From contig JALHMR010000001.1 of the NCBI GenBank assembly GCA_022843945.1, positions 221,584 through 285,583 on the forward strand: a stretch of DNA of 64,000 nucleotides, given 5' to 3'. This DNA comes from Rhodospirillaceae bacterium. GTDB taxonomy: Bacteria; Pseudomonadota; Alphaproteobacteria; CACIAM-22H2. Shown here one piece after another: positions 7,974-16,808 of the stretch. The notes beneath the pieces are model-generated. The model saw only the letters and a program-made list of their open reading frames with translations, was not told where the DNA came from and searched no databases. The translations under genes were made by a program, and so were the position numbers. Numbering within the stretch: position 1 is the first letter of the stretch; every line of letters begins with the position of its first letter.

Positions 7974-9437
7974 CTAGCGCGCCATGCGGCGGATCGTGGC
8001 GGTGGTGCTCTGGCCCGGCGTCAGCTCGGCGAGCAGCACCCGCCCTCCCCAGCCGCGCACCAGCTCGTGGCCGACGACCTTGTCGACCGTGTAATCGGCT
8101 CCCTTGACCAGCACGTCGGGCTTGAGCGCCTCGATCAGGGCGAGCGGTGTGTCCTCGGGGAAGATCACCACCTGGTCGACGCTGGCCAGCGAGGAGAGCA
8201 CGGCGGCGCGCGCCGCCTCGCTCTGCACCGGGCGGGTTTCGCCCTGGAGACGGCGCACCGAGGCATCGGAGTTGAGGCCGACGACCAGCCGGTCGCAGGC
8301 CGCGCGGGCCTGGCTCATCAGCGAGACATGGCCGGGATGGATGATGTCGAAGCAGCCATTGGTGAAGCCGATGGTCAGGCCCTGGCGGCGCCATTTCTCG
8401 ACCGCGTCGAGCGCCTGGGCCAAGGTGACCACCTTGCGCTCGCCGGTGGCGATGTCCTCGTGGTGCAGCTCGCGCACCAGGTCGTCGGCATAGGCGACCG
8501 CCGTGCCGACCTTGGCCACCACGATGCCGGCAGCCACCGTGGCCAGGCGCGCCGCCTCGTGCATCGACAGCCCGCCGGCGATCCCGGCCGCGAGTGTCGC
8601 GACCACCGTGTCGCCGGCGCCCGAGACGTCGAAGACCTCGTGCGCCACGGCCGGCAGGAAATGGCTTTCACCGGAGCGCAGCACCAGGCTCATGCCGTCC
8701 GCGCCCAGCGTGCAGAGCACGGCGTCGAGCTGGCAGAGCTTGATCAGCTTGAGCGAGGCGGCGGTCACTTCCTCCGGCGTGCCGGTCGGCAGCTGCGCCG
8801 CCTCGCCGAGCTCGCGCCGGTTGGGGGTGAGCAAGGTGGCGCCGCGATAGCGCGTGTAGTCGAAGCCCTTGGGATCGACGAGCACCGGCTTGCCGGCCCG
8901 GTGCGCCGCCGCGATCATCGCGGTGATCGAGGCCGGCGTCAGGACGCCCTTGGCGTAGTCGGAGAGCACCAGCACGCCGCACTCGGCGATCGCCGCGGTG
9001 ACCACGCGCACGATGTCGTCGGCGATGGCCGGGCTGACCTCGCTGACCGTCTCGCGGTCGGCGCGCAGCAGCTGCTGGCTGCCGGCCACGTAGCGCGTCT
9101 TGATCGTGGTCTCGCGCTTGGCGTCGGTCAGCAGGTGCGGCTCGACATTCTCGAGCTGGCCAACAAGCGTGGCGACCTCGCGCCCGGCATGGTCGCGGCC
9201 GACCACCGAGACGAATTCGGGATGGGCGCCGAGGCCGACGAGGTTGCGCACCACGTTGCCGGCGCCGCCGAGCATGGCGATCTCGCGCTCGACGCTGAGC
9301 ACCGGAATGGGGGCTTCGGGCGAGATGCGGTCGACATGGCCGTAGACGAAGCGGTCGAGCATCACGTCGCCGACACACAGCACGCGCGCCGCGGCGAGGC
9401 GCGGCACCAGTTCGACGAGATCGGCGTTGGCGGTCAT
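7974..9437 (-). CDS. hldE: Bifunctional heptose-7-phosphate kinase / heptose-1-phosphate adenylyltransferase
   Basis: This 487-residue two-domain enzyme belongs to the ADP-heptose pathway for the LPS inner core. Residues 1 to about 320 form a PfkB/ribokinase-like kinase with the catalytic motif SGAGDTVVATLAAG. Residues from about 345 form a cytidylyltransferase-like adenylyltransferase with FTNGCFDIIHPGHVSLM. Length and domain order match HldE (RfaE). Starting at 9437 removes a 44-residue in-frame extension that is read from the palindromic repeat region. It lies downstream of gmhA in the leftward glycan operon. Confidence 0.95.
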   Translation of the reverse strand: MTANADLVELVPRLAAARVLCVGDVMLDRFVYGHVDRISPEAPIPVLSVEREIAMLGGAGNVVRNLVGLGAHPEFVSVVGRDHAGREVATLVGQLENVEPHLLTDAKRETTIKTRYVAGSQQLLRADRETVSEVSPAIADDIVRVVTAAIAECGVLVLSDYAKGVLTPASITAMIAAAHRAGKPVLVDPKGFDYTRYRGATLLTPNRRELGEAAQLPTGTPEEVTAASLKLIKLCQLDAVLCTLGADGMSLVLRSGESHFLPAVAHEVFDVSGAGDTVVATLAAGIAGGLSMHEAARLATVAAGIVVAKVGTAVAYADDLVRELHHEDIATGERKVVTLAQALDAVEKWRRQGLTIGFTNGCFDIIHPGHVSLMSQARAACDRLVVGLNSDASVRRLQGETRPVQSEAARAAVLSSLASVDQVVIFPEDTPLALIEALKPDVLVKGADYTVDKVVGHELVRGWGGRVLLAELTPGQSTTATIRRMAR

Positions 9438-9472
9438 GAAGTCACCCGGGTGCCAATATCCCCGCCTCCCAT

Positions 9473-9607
9473 CCTCACCCTGAGGTGCGAGCCTTGCGCT
9501 GCGTTGCGGGCCTTCAAGGCCCGCGACGGGCGCGAAGAAAGATTGGGCGAGCCTCGAAGGGTGGGCCAATGCGTGGTGTCGCCATCCTTCGAGAGCCTCA
9601 GGACGAG
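9473..9607 (+). repeat. Dispersed palindromic repeat, copies A3 (expanded) and A4 (partial)
   Basis: Copy A3 (9473-9564) has the same outer arms as A1 and A2. Its centre is expanded by roughly 50 bp and itself contains the perfect inverted repeat GCGGGCCTT-C-AAGGCCCGC. A partial copy A4, starting CATCCTTCGAGAGCCTCAGG, follows at 9583-9607. Both lie in the gap between hldE and gmhA, inside an apparent operon, and could form stable mRNA hairpins there. Confidence 0.75.
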
Positions 9608-9617
9608 ATTTGAAGGA

Positions 9618-10211
9618 TTATTCAGCATAGCCGAGCGCCTTTTCGAGCGCGCCGCACATCATCTGGCCCAGGGTGATGTGCATCTCCTGGATGCGCGCCG
9701 TGGTGTTCGAGGGCACGACCAGCGCGATGTCGGCGAGCTTGCGCTTCATCAGCTCGCCCCCGCCCTTGCCGGTCAGCGTGGCGGTGACGAGCTTCATCTC
9801 GCGCGCCATCTCCAGCGCCTTGAGCATGTTGGGGGACTGGCCGGAGGTGGTGATGGCGATGGCGAGGTCGCCTGGCTTGCCGAGGGCCTCGATCTGGCGC
9901 GAGAAGAGCCGGTCGAAGCCGATGTCGTTGCCGATCGCGGTGAGCGCCGAGGTATCGGTGGTCAGGGCGATGGCGGCGATGGCCGTGCGGTTCTTGATGT
10001 AGCGGACGGTGAGCTCGGTCGCCAGGTGCTGGGCGTCCGAGGCGCTGCCGCCATTGCCGAAGAACAGGATCTTGTTGCCGCCCTTGATGCAGGTGACGGC
10101 GGCCTGGACCAGCCGCTTGAAGTCGGCGCCCAGCGCCTCGCGCGTCGCCTTCTGGACGGCGTCGTGCTCGGTGAACTCGCTGGCGTAGAACCGGTCGATA
10201 TCGAGAGCCAT
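9618..10211 (-). CDS. gmhA: D-sedoheptulose-7-phosphate isomerase
   Basis: This 197-residue SIS-domain enzyme is typical of GmhA in length. GNGGSASDAQHLATEL gives the phosphate loop and the His/Glu region used in catalysis, and ITTSGQSPN the second sugar-phosphate loop. It converts sedoheptulose 7-phosphate to heptose 7-phosphate, the first step of ADP-heptose synthesis, and so feeds HldE next to it. The gene follows the GT4 gene by 9 bp. No gmhB phosphatase is present in the window. Confidence 0.93.
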   Translation of the reverse strand: MALDIDRFYASEFTEHDAVQKATREALGADFKRLVQAAVTCIKGGNKILFFGNGGSASDAQHLATELTVRYIKNRTAIAAIALTTDTSALTAIGNDIGFDRLFSRQIEALGKPGDLAIAITTSGQSPNMLKALEMAREMKLVTATLTGKGGGELMKRKLADIALVVPSNTTARIQEMHITLGQMMCGALEKALGYAE

Positions 10212-10220
10212 GACAACCCG

Positions 10221-11414
10221 CTAGGCGTGGCGTGCGGCGGCGAGAATCGCCTCGAAACGGTCGCCAATGGCGCGAATATCGAAGGTCTTGTGGGCGTAGT
10301 CCAGCGCGTTGTTTCCCAAGATCTTACGCTCGTCCACGGTGGCGTTGGCCAGGCGCTTGGCGGCCGCGAGGAACCCGGCCTCGTCGTCAGGCGCTACCGT
10401 GAACCCCGCCCCCGCCCGGGCGATCACCCGTACGGCCAGGTTCTCGGGCGGCATGGCGGCCAGGATCGGCCGGCCGGCGCAGAGATAGGTCAGGACCTTG
10501 GAGGGCACCGAGAAGGCGCCAGCATCGGGCTCGAGGATGGCCAACAGCACGTCGCCGGTGGCCACCACTTCGGGCAGCCGCTCGAAGGGCTGATAGGGCA
10601 GCAGGATCAGGTTGGGGACCCGGTTGCTCCGTTCGTGCAGCCAGTCAGCGCCCAGGCCCTCGGACACCACGACCACCCGTACCTCCGGCCGGTCGGCGAA
10701 ACGGTGCGCCAGCTGCAGCAGCAGGTCGGGGTTGTGCTTGAGGCCGAGCGTGCCGGAGTAAAGAAACACCAGCTTGTCGGCGAGACCGTGCTGCCAGGCC
10801 CAGATATTGTCGCGCGACTGCGCCGGAAGCTCGTCGAGCGGCGCCCAGTTCTCGATCACGTGCAGGCGCCGGCGCTCCACACCCCAGGATTCGAGCATCG
10901 GCACGAAGTCGTCGGAGATCACCACCACCGCGTCGCTCTGGCGCATCAGCCGCGCCTCGAGGCCGAGGTAGTAGCGCCCGGCCAGGGCGCCGATGACAGG
11001 CAGGCGGCGGCGCAGCAGCCGGTCAATGGCCACTGCATTGAGGTCCTGCGCCCAGAAGACGAAGCCGATGCCCAGCCGCCGGCAAGCCGCCACCGCCGCC
11101 GCCTGAACGTCGGTCGCCGAGGTACCGCCGAGCACGACGTCCGGCCGTACAGCCTCGATCTCGCGCGCCAGCAGTCGCCCATAGGCGCGCTCATCCAGCA
11201 CGCGGCGAAAATAGCTGTACTTCTCGATCGGCCGACCGAGCGACAAGCCGCGCACCGAGAAGGTCGCCGGGTCGTCCGGACGCGGCGCCACCGGCCCGCG
11301 CGGCATGGCCATCGAGGCGGCGTAGAGATGCACCACCTCGTGCCCGCGCCCCGCCAAGTGGCGCGACAACTGGATCGGAAAGGCGTGGCCCGAATCGTGG
11401 ACGAGGATCTTCAT
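10221..11414 (-). CDS. Glycosyltransferase family 4
   Basis: This is a 397-residue GT-B enzyme. The N-terminal domain starts MKILVHDSGHAFPIQLSRHL, with an aspartate/glycine loop like WcaI-type transferases. The C-terminal domain has FLYSGTLGLKHNPDLL and a nucleotide-sugar binding segment (EPDAGAFSVPSKVLTYLCAG) with the conserved glutamate. No membrane segment is present, so it is cytoplasmic or peripheral. It follows a methyltransferase gene with no gap (stop 11415, start 11414). Donor and acceptor sugars cannot be assigned. Confidence 0.87.
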   Translation of the reverse strand: MKILVHDSGHAFPIQLSRHLAGRGHEVVHLYAASMAMPRGPVAPRPDDPATFSVRGLSLGRPIEKYSYFRRVLDERAYGRLLAREIEAVRPDVVLGGTSATDVQAAAVAACRRLGIGFVFWAQDLNAVAIDRLLRRRLPVIGALAGRYYLGLEARLMRQSDAVVVISDDFVPMLESWGVERRRLHVIENWAPLDELPAQSRDNIWAWQHGLADKLVFLYSGTLGLKHNPDLLLQLAHRFADRPEVRVVVVSEGLGADWLHERSNRVPNLILLPYQPFERLPEVVATGDVLLAILEPDAGAFSVPSKVLTYLCAGRPILAAMPPENLAVRVIARAGAGFTVAPDDEAGFLAAAKRLANATVDERKILGNNALDYAHKTFDIRAIGDRFEAILAAARHA

Positions 11415-12335
11415 CTAGCTACGGCGCGCCTTGACGACCAGGCAGTCGCCGGTACCGGCGCGGTTCATCGCCCAGAGGGCGGGGAAAAGCAGCAAGCGGG
11501 CGAGACCCATCAGCATCAGAACCAGCAACGGCTGGCGCTGCATCCTTGGCTTGCCGGGGAAAATTGCGGCGATGACCGACAGCGCCACCCAGAGCGCCGG
11601 CGTCACCTGGCGCTCCTCGACCACCTCGAAGCCCGATTCAACGAGAGTGCGGCCCAGCGTGTCGCGGTCGAAATGCACGATGTGGAAAGGCACATGCCAG
11701 TTGATCCAGCCGCGCCCAAACAACGTGCGCAGCGTACTGCGCGCATTGGGCAGGCTGATCCACACCTCGCCGCCCGGCACCAGGAGGCGGCGGATTGCGC
11801 CCAGCATCTTCCTGGGATCGAGCGCGTGCTCGAGCACGTTCGACAGCACCACGCGCTCGAAGGGCAGCGAGGGCTGCAGCGCCTCGATGTCGCTTTCGTA
11901 GACCATGAAGCCGCGGCGGCGCGCCACCTCGGCGGCGCGGCTGTTGAGCTCGAGGCCTTCGGGCTTGAAGCCGTTGGCACGATAGAGGACGAGGCCGCGC
12001 CCTTCGTTGCAACCGACATCGAGCAGCCGGCCGCTGCCGCGCTCGGTATGGAAAGAAACGTCCCCGTCGATCCGCAGGAACCAGCGGTAGAGCGGCGACA
12101 TCAACAGCTTCTCGCGCCAGCCGGTATAGGCGGTGCCGCTTTCGCCGCCGTAATTGTAGTAGGTCTCGTAGAGCTGTTTGAGTTCGAGCCCCGTGGGGCG
12201 CGGCGTGGTCTGCTCGAGGCCGCAAGACTCGCAGCGCAGGATCGTCCACTCGCCCGGCGAGGCGAAGCGCGTGTCGCGAACGCGCGCCAGCGACGGCCGC
12301 GTCGCGCCGCCGCAGAGCAGGCAGGGCTCGGCCAT
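11415..12335 (-). CDS. Class I SAM methyltransferase with N-terminal zinc ribbon
   Basis: This 306-residue protein begins with a four-cysteine element (CLLCGG ... CESCGLEQ), as in many sugar or glycan methyltransferases of the Methyltransf_23 type. The SAM motif I is LLDVGCNEGRG, and motif IV and post-I regions (VVLSNVLEHALDP, LLVPGGEVWISLPN) follow. The C-terminus has a hydrophobic stretch of about 30 residues that may touch the membrane. The ATG overlaps the stop of the upstream GT2 gene by one base, so translation is probably coupled. Confidence 0.85.
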   Translation of the reverse strand: MAEPCLLCGGATRPSLARVRDTRFASPGEWTILRCESCGLEQTTPRPTGLELKQLYETYYNYGGESGTAYTGWREKLLMSPLYRWFLRIDGDVSFHTERGSGRLLDVGCNEGRGLVLYRANGFKPEGLELNSRAAEVARRRGFMVYESDIEALQPSLPFERVVLSNVLEHALDPRKMLGAIRRLLVPGGEVWISLPNARSTLRTLFGRGWINWHVPFHIVHFDRDTLGRTLVESGFEVVEERQVTPALWVALSVIAAIFPGKPRMQRQPLLVLMLMGLARLLLFPALWAMNRAGTGDCLVVKARRS

Positions 12336-13162
12336 CAGGCGATGCGCCCCTTGCGGCGCTCGTAGAGCTTGGCGTCGACCAGGAAGCGGAACCAGAAGGT
12401 CTGCAGCACGTAGAAGATCAGCCCTTCCTTGCCGTCGAGGAAGCCGAGCTTCCAGATGTAGCGATAGAGGAAGAGCAGGAAAGCGCGCAGGAACAGCGGC
12501 TGGCGATAGTAGAAGGCGCGCTGCGAGCGCTTCTCGGCCACCGGATTGCCGGTGCCGCCGCGGATCGCCGAGTGGTCGGGATTGAGGATCTCCTCGACCT
12601 CGGCGTCGGCCCAGCGGTTGTGCCGCGCGGTCCACTCGCTGAGCGGCAGGCGGATGTCGTCGATCATCGGCCACCGCAGCCGGTCGGTCGGGCCCGTGGC
12701 GTGGAAGTGCTGGTCGTATTTGCGGGTCTCGCAGCGCCCGCGGCCATTGCGGAACAGGCGGAGGTGATAGATCGGATACATGCCGCCATGGCGCAGCGGC
12801 CGGCCGTGGAAATGGACAAGGCGCGGGATGTAGTAGCCCACCGTGTTCTCGGATTGCCCGCCCAACGCCAGCTTCGGCAGACTGCTCGCCAATTCCTCCG
12901 ACAACCGCTCGTCGGCATCGAGATGGAGCTGCCAATCGTGCTTGAGTGGCAGGTTCTCGATCGCCCAGTTGCGCTGGTTGCCGTAGTCGGAGAACGGATG
13001 CTGCACGATCTGCGCACCGGCGGCGCGGGCGATGTCCAGGGTGCGATCGGTGGAAAAGGAATCGACGACATGGATGTCGTCGCTGACCCGGCGCGCGCTG
13101 TCGAGCGTTGCGCCGATGGTCGCTTCCGAGTTGAAGGTGAGAACGATGACCGAGATCGGCAT
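12335..13162 (-). CDS. Glycosyltransferase family 2 (WaaE/KdtX-like)
   Basis: This 275-residue GT-A enzyme has the N-terminal strand ISVIVLTFNSE, the nucleotide-binding aspartate in HVVDSFSTDRT and the DxD-like metal site HLDADER. The segment YGNQRNWAIE is typical of the LPS core beta-1,4-glucosyltransferase-like group (WaaE/KdtX). The C-terminus has a hydrophobic patch and a basic end. Its stop overlaps the start of the methyltransferase by one base. Acting on the LPS core fits the adjacent heptose genes, but the acceptor is inferred. Confidence 0.87.
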   Translation of the reverse strand: MPISVIVLTFNSEATIGATLDSARRVSDDIHVVDSFSTDRTLDIARAAGAQIVQHPFSDYGNQRNWAIENLPLKHDWQLHLDADERLSEELASSLPKLALGGQSENTVGYYIPRLVHFHGRPLRHGGMYPIYHLRLFRNGRGRCETRKYDQHFHATGPTDRLRWPMIDDIRLPLSEWTARHNRWADAEVEEILNPDHSAIRGGTGNPVAEKRSQRAFYYRQPLFLRAFLLFLYRYIWKLGFLDGKEGLIFYVLQTFWFRFLVDAKLYERRKGRIA

Positions 13163-14340
13163 CAGGGGGTCCGCGGCACGGCTTTGTCGCGCGCGAGGGA
13201 GCGATACACGGTCTCGAGTTCGCTGGCAATGCGCGGCCAGGAGAATCTTTCGCTCACCAGGGCCTGCCCCTTGCGGCCCATGGCGGCGGCGGCGGCCGGG
13301 TCGCCGGCCAGGGTCTCGATCTGCCGCGCCACGGCCTCGATCTCCGGCGGCGCCACCAGCCCGGCGCCTGCGGCCTCGATCTCGCGCCAGATATTGACCC
13401 GGTCGGAGATGGCGACCGGTACGCCGCAGGCCATGGCCTCGACGATGGCGATGCCGAAATTCTCCGAGTAGGACGGCAGCACGAACATGGCGGCATCGCG
13501 CAGCGCCGCCAGCTTCGCCGGATGATCGAGCATGCCGGCGAAGGTCGTGCGCTCGGCAATGCCCTCGGCCGCGACCCAGGCCTCGGCTGCCGTCTTCATC
13601 CCGTCATCGGGCCCGGCCAGCACTAGGTGCAGATCGCCGGCGCGGCGCAGCGCACGGGCGAAGGCCGGGATGAGGATGTCCAGGCCCTTCTTGAAATTGA
13701 GGCGGCTGAGATAGAGGACGATGCGCCGGTTGCCGATCGCCTTGTGGCGGGTGCGGAAGCTGCCGGGCGGCGGCAAGGTCGCGTACTGCTCGAGATCGAG
13801 GCCGTTGGGAATGACGACCGCGGGTGCGCCTTGCGCGTACGGGGCGGCCAGCGCCGCCTCCTCGGCGGCGGTGTAGTGGATGGCGGCCGCCTGGCGCAGC
13901 ACGCGGTTCTGGAATAGCGCCTCGATCACCGCCTTGCGGCGCCGGTGGCGCTGCCAGAGGAAGGGATCGAGCGTGCCGTGCGGGCGCAGCAGGTAAGGCA
14001 CGCCGAAGCGCCGGCAGAGCCGGGCCGCCGCCCAGGTGTGAAACAGGTAGAGCGAGTGCAGGTGAACCACGTCGGCCCCCGGAATGGCCCGGCGCAAGGC
14101 GCGCGCCAGGGGCAGCGAGGTGGCGAAGGGGGCCGGGAAGTGCTGCGGGAGGATATGCAGCTCGACACTCCCCGCGGCGGCGCGCAGCCGTTCGCCTTCG
14201 CCCGGCTCCAGCTCGCGATCGGTCGTGTAGATCGACACCGCGTGGCCGCGCGCGGCCACGGCGCGGGCCATGTCGAGCGCCGCCTTGGCCGGACCCCCGG
14301 TGCGCGCGGCAAGCGAGGCAATGACGTGGACGATGCGGAT
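13162..14340 (-). CDS. Glycosyltransferase family 4, probable non-canonical ATC start
   Basis: This is a GT-B enzyme with the retaining-GT4 motif YSENFGIAIVEAMACGVPV. The first in-frame ATG is at 14271. However, the 23 codons upstream encode the expected first beta strand and glycine loop (IRIVHVIASLAARTGGPAKA) and are clearly part of the fold. No ATG, GTG or TTG exists there in frame. Codon ATC at 14340 lies 6 nt behind a CGGAG ribosome-binding site, just where an ATG is expected. I therefore extend the gene to 14340; a base error or a mutated start codon is the alternative. It is the first gene of the leftward operon. Confidence 0.8.
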   Translation of the reverse strand: MRIVHVIASLAARTGGPAKAALDMARAVAARGHAVSIYTTDRELEPGEGERLRAAAGSVELHILPQHFPAPFATSLPLARALRRAIPGADVVHLHSLYLFHTWAAARLCRRFGVPYLLRPHGTLDPFLWQRHRRRKAVIEALFQNRVLRQAAAIHYTAAEEAALAAPYAQGAPAVVIPNGLDLEQYATLPPPGSFRTRHKAIGNRRIVLYLSRLNFKKGLDILIPAFARALRRAGDLHLVLAGPDDGMKTAAEAWVAAEGIAERTTFAGMLDHPAKLAALRDAAMFVLPSYSENFGIAIVEAMACGVPVAISDRVNIWREIEAAGAGLVAPPEIEAVARQIETLAGDPAAAAAMGRKGQALVSERFSWPRIASELETVYRSLARDKAVPRTP

Positions 14341-14455
14341 GAGAAACTCCGAGGGACGACGCCCGCAAACCTATACCGAAGCGCCAGATAACGGTATGAC
14401 CGGCCTTGCTATTCTGTCTATTCTCCGCCCTGAAATCTCACCCCTTTTTGCCCCC

Positions 14456-15199
14456 ATGGCCCAGCCCGAGACCCAGCCCGAATACCGCACCCGCCTGCTG
14501 GCCCAGTATGTCTCCACCCACACCAGCGTCTCGGGCGCGGTGGCCGGGCTGGAGCGCCGGCGACCCTATCTCGACCGGCTGGTGCGCGATCATTTCCCGC
14601 GCAGCCGCGAGGCCGCGATCCTTGACCTGGGCTGTGGGCATGGCGCCATCCTCTGGGCGGCCGCGCGGGCCGGCTACACCAACCTGACCGGCGTCGATGC
14701 CAGCCCCGAGCAGGTGGCTGCGGCCAAGGCGCTGGGCATCCAGGGTGTACGCCAGGGCGAGCTCGAGCCGGCGCTGGCTGCCACGCCGGACGCCTCCGTC
14801 GACGCCGTGATCCTGTTCGACCTGCTGCACTACTTCGCGCCCGCCGAGCAATTCCACATCACCGACGAGGTCTACCGCGTGCTCAAGCCCGGCGGCCGCT
14901 GGATCCTGCATGTGCCCAACGGCGAGGGCGTCTTCGGGGCCCGGATGCGCTATTGGGACTATCTCGCCACCGGCGCCTTCACCCGCGCCTCGCTGGGTCA
15001 GATGCTGCGCGCCTGCAAGTTCGCCGACGTGCGCTGCTTCGAGGACACGCCGGTGGTGCACGGCGCCGCCAGCGCGGCGCGCTGGCTCGCCTGGAAGCTG
15101 GTGCGAAACGTCGCCCGCTTCGCCCTTGCCGCCGAAACCGGTGAGACCGACGCGATCTTTTCGCAGCTGCTGCTCGCCGTGGCGGTCAAGGCGGACTGA
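14456..15199 (+). CDS. Class I SAM methyltransferase (paralogue of the gene at 17933)
   Basis: This is a 247-residue Methyltransf_11/23-type enzyme. Motif I is ILDLGCGHGAIL, the post-I acidic residue is in TGVDASPEQV, and the catalytic-domain segment VILFDLLHYFAP sits where IEH usually does. It is strongly similar along its whole length to the methyltransferase at 17933-18661, including the YTNxxGVDxS and GRWIxHxPNG segments, so the two arose by duplication. It ends 14 bp inside the convergent polymerase gene. An upstream ATG at 14396 is possible but adds no conserved sequence. Confidence 0.82.
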   Translation: MAQPETQPEYRTRLLAQYVSTHTSVSGAVAGLERRRPYLDRLVRDHFPRSREAAILDLGCGHGAILWAAARAGYTNLTGVDASPEQVAAAKALGIQGVRQGELEPALAATPDASVDAVILFDLLHYFAPAEQFHITDEVYRVLKPGGRWILHVPNGEGVFGARMRYWDYLATGAFTRASLGQMLRACKFADVRCFEDTPVVHGAASAARWLAWKLVRNVARFALAAETGETDAIFSQLLLAVAVKAD

Positions 15200-16724
15200 C
15201 CCGCGTCCCGCTGGGGCGGCAGAACAGCCGGATCGCGATCCAGACGAAGCCGAGGAAGAAGACCGCCTGGGTAATGAAGCCGCCCAGCATCAGCGACAGA
15301 TTCGACTCCTGGTAGAACAGGCGGAAGATCAGCGCCCAGCCCGTGACGATTTCGAGCTCCGACATCTCCGGCTGCAGCAGCATGCGCTCCAGCAAGGCCA
15401 GCAAGACGCCCACCAGTCCCATCCCGACGGCCACGCCGAGAGGTCCGAAATTAATGTAGAACTCCACGATCCACGGCAGGTTAATCGAGGTCACGCGATC
15501 GCCGGGGTGGAGAATTCTGTAGGTATGGCCGAACCATTGTCCCATGACCTCCGTGGGCTTGTTGGGCCAGAACACGCGTGGCACGAGATTGGTCAGCAGG
15601 TTCTTGAACGTTTCGCCTTTCAGGTAGGCAACCCGCTCCGGGGTCTGATCGACACAAAACTGCAGGACAACGACGAGCGCGAGACGCCTCAACAGGGGTG
15701 GCGCGACGTTCTTTCCGGCAACCGCCGAGCCCTCTTCCTGGCCTTGGGCAGAGAACAGCAGCGCGGCAAGACCGATCGCGCCCATCTTGTCCGAGACCCG
15801 CGAAGCAACCGTTGGCGAGTCCTGGACAATGAAGACGTTCGAAAGCTTCAGTATCGGAAAGATGTAGAGCGCCGCGAAGAGCACGAGGGTGAGGATCACG
15901 CCGATCTTCCGGCTCAAGTACCAATAGAGCGTGATCAGGAACAAGAAGAGCAGGATGATCGGGGTAATCAACCCTTCGTAGACATGGATCAAGAACTCAA
16001 ACGGGATAAGAACCGCCCAGTAGATGATTTTCTCGACGTCGCGGAGTTGTCCTCTGTACCAGGCAACGAACAGCAGACCGATGGCGAACAGACCAATGGG
16101 GGCCATCGCCTGCCCCACGGGACTCATCGCCCGCGCAGCCGGCAGGTAGAGGTAAGTCAGATGCATGGCCGCGCAGAGCCAGAGCAGAATTCGCAGGCGA
16201 GGCCATGACACCGCCACCGGCAGACGGTATCGCGGGGCGCGCCGCACCAGGGGCCGGCCCGCGTAGTAGCCGGCGGCGAGCATGAGCAGGCCGATCAGAA
16301 CCAGAAGGGCTGTCTTGCTGGTTATCGTCTCGAAGAATATCCCCGACGGCTCTTCGATCGTGCCGCCGTTGGACCACCACTCGCGCGAGATCACGAAGGG
16401 AGGTAAGGCAAAGAAGATGATGTAAAAAAAGCCGGTCAGGGGCAGGAACGGCAGGGGCGGCCGCAGCGGATCGCGAAGATAAAGATACGCTATGACAAGG
16501 CCGGCCCACACAGACGCGACAAACAGCCACGCTGCAACCGGCTCAACGAAATCCGGCCGAACAAGCAGCAGCGCCGGGGCCGCCAGTCCGGCGGCAAAGA
16601 CGAGTGCGGCAGGGCCACGAAACACCGCCCCCGACGATCCCGCCCCTGCCCCGGTTGCGCCCTGCGCAACGGGTTGCTGTCCGCTTTGTACCACCCCGAC
16701 CCGCCATCCCGCGTGTGGGACCAC
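15186..16724 (-). CDS. Wzy-like O-antigen/exopolysaccharide polymerase
   Basis: This 512-residue integral membrane protein has about ten or more hydrophobic segments (for example LVLIGLLMLAAGYYAG and LVLFAALYIFPIL). A large extracytoplasmic loop with mixed polar sequence lies near residues 330-420. That layout, with low sequence identity between members, is typical of oligosaccharide repeat-unit polymerases. Its position between glycosyltransferase genes and beside a Wzx-like flippase supports the role. The GTG at 16724 is the farthest start; the real one may be somewhat downstream. Codon usage is slightly less GC-rich than in its neighbours. Confidence 0.75.
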   Translation of the reverse strand: MVPHAGWRVGVVQSGQQPVAQGATGAGAGSSGAVFRGPAALVFAAGLAAPALLLVRPDFVEPVAAWLFVASVWAGLVIAYLYLRDPLRPPLPFLPLTGFFYIIFFALPPFVISREWWSNGGTIEEPSGIFFETITSKTALLVLIGLLMLAAGYYAGRPLVRRAPRYRLPVAVSWPRLRILLWLCAAMHLTYLYLPAARAMSPVGQAMAPIGLFAIGLLFVAWYRGQLRDVEKIIYWAVLIPFEFLIHVYEGLITPIILLFLFLITLYWYLSRKIGVILTLVLFAALYIFPILKLSNVFIVQDSPTVASRVSDKMGAIGLAALLFSAQGQEEGSAVAGKNVAPPLLRRLALVVVLQFCVDQTPERVAYLKGETFKNLLTNLVPRVFWPNKPTEVMGQWFGHTYRILHPGDRVTSINLPWIVEFYINFGPLGVAVGMGLVGVLLALLERMLLQPEMSELEIVTGWALIFRLFYQESNLSLMLGGFITQAVFFLGFVWIAIRLFCRPSGTRVSPP

Positions 16725-16808
16725 TATTGCTCAGCGTGGGCGCTTTATCCTATGAAATAAAGTCTCCCGCCCGGCGTTATCCACGGGCCGCCGCAGACCA
16801 TCCCACCC

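Noticed and set aside
5554..9607. CRISPR array from the recurring palindromes
   Set aside because: Copies are few, inverted, unevenly spaced and without uniform spacers; no cas genes are present in the window.
7890..12365. A 1,491-codon open frame on the plus strand
   Set aside because: It lies antisense to the kinase, hldE, gmhA, GT4 and methyltransferase genes. Its translation is rich in H, R, G, D and Q with no domain, as expected for the complement of GC-rich coding DNA.
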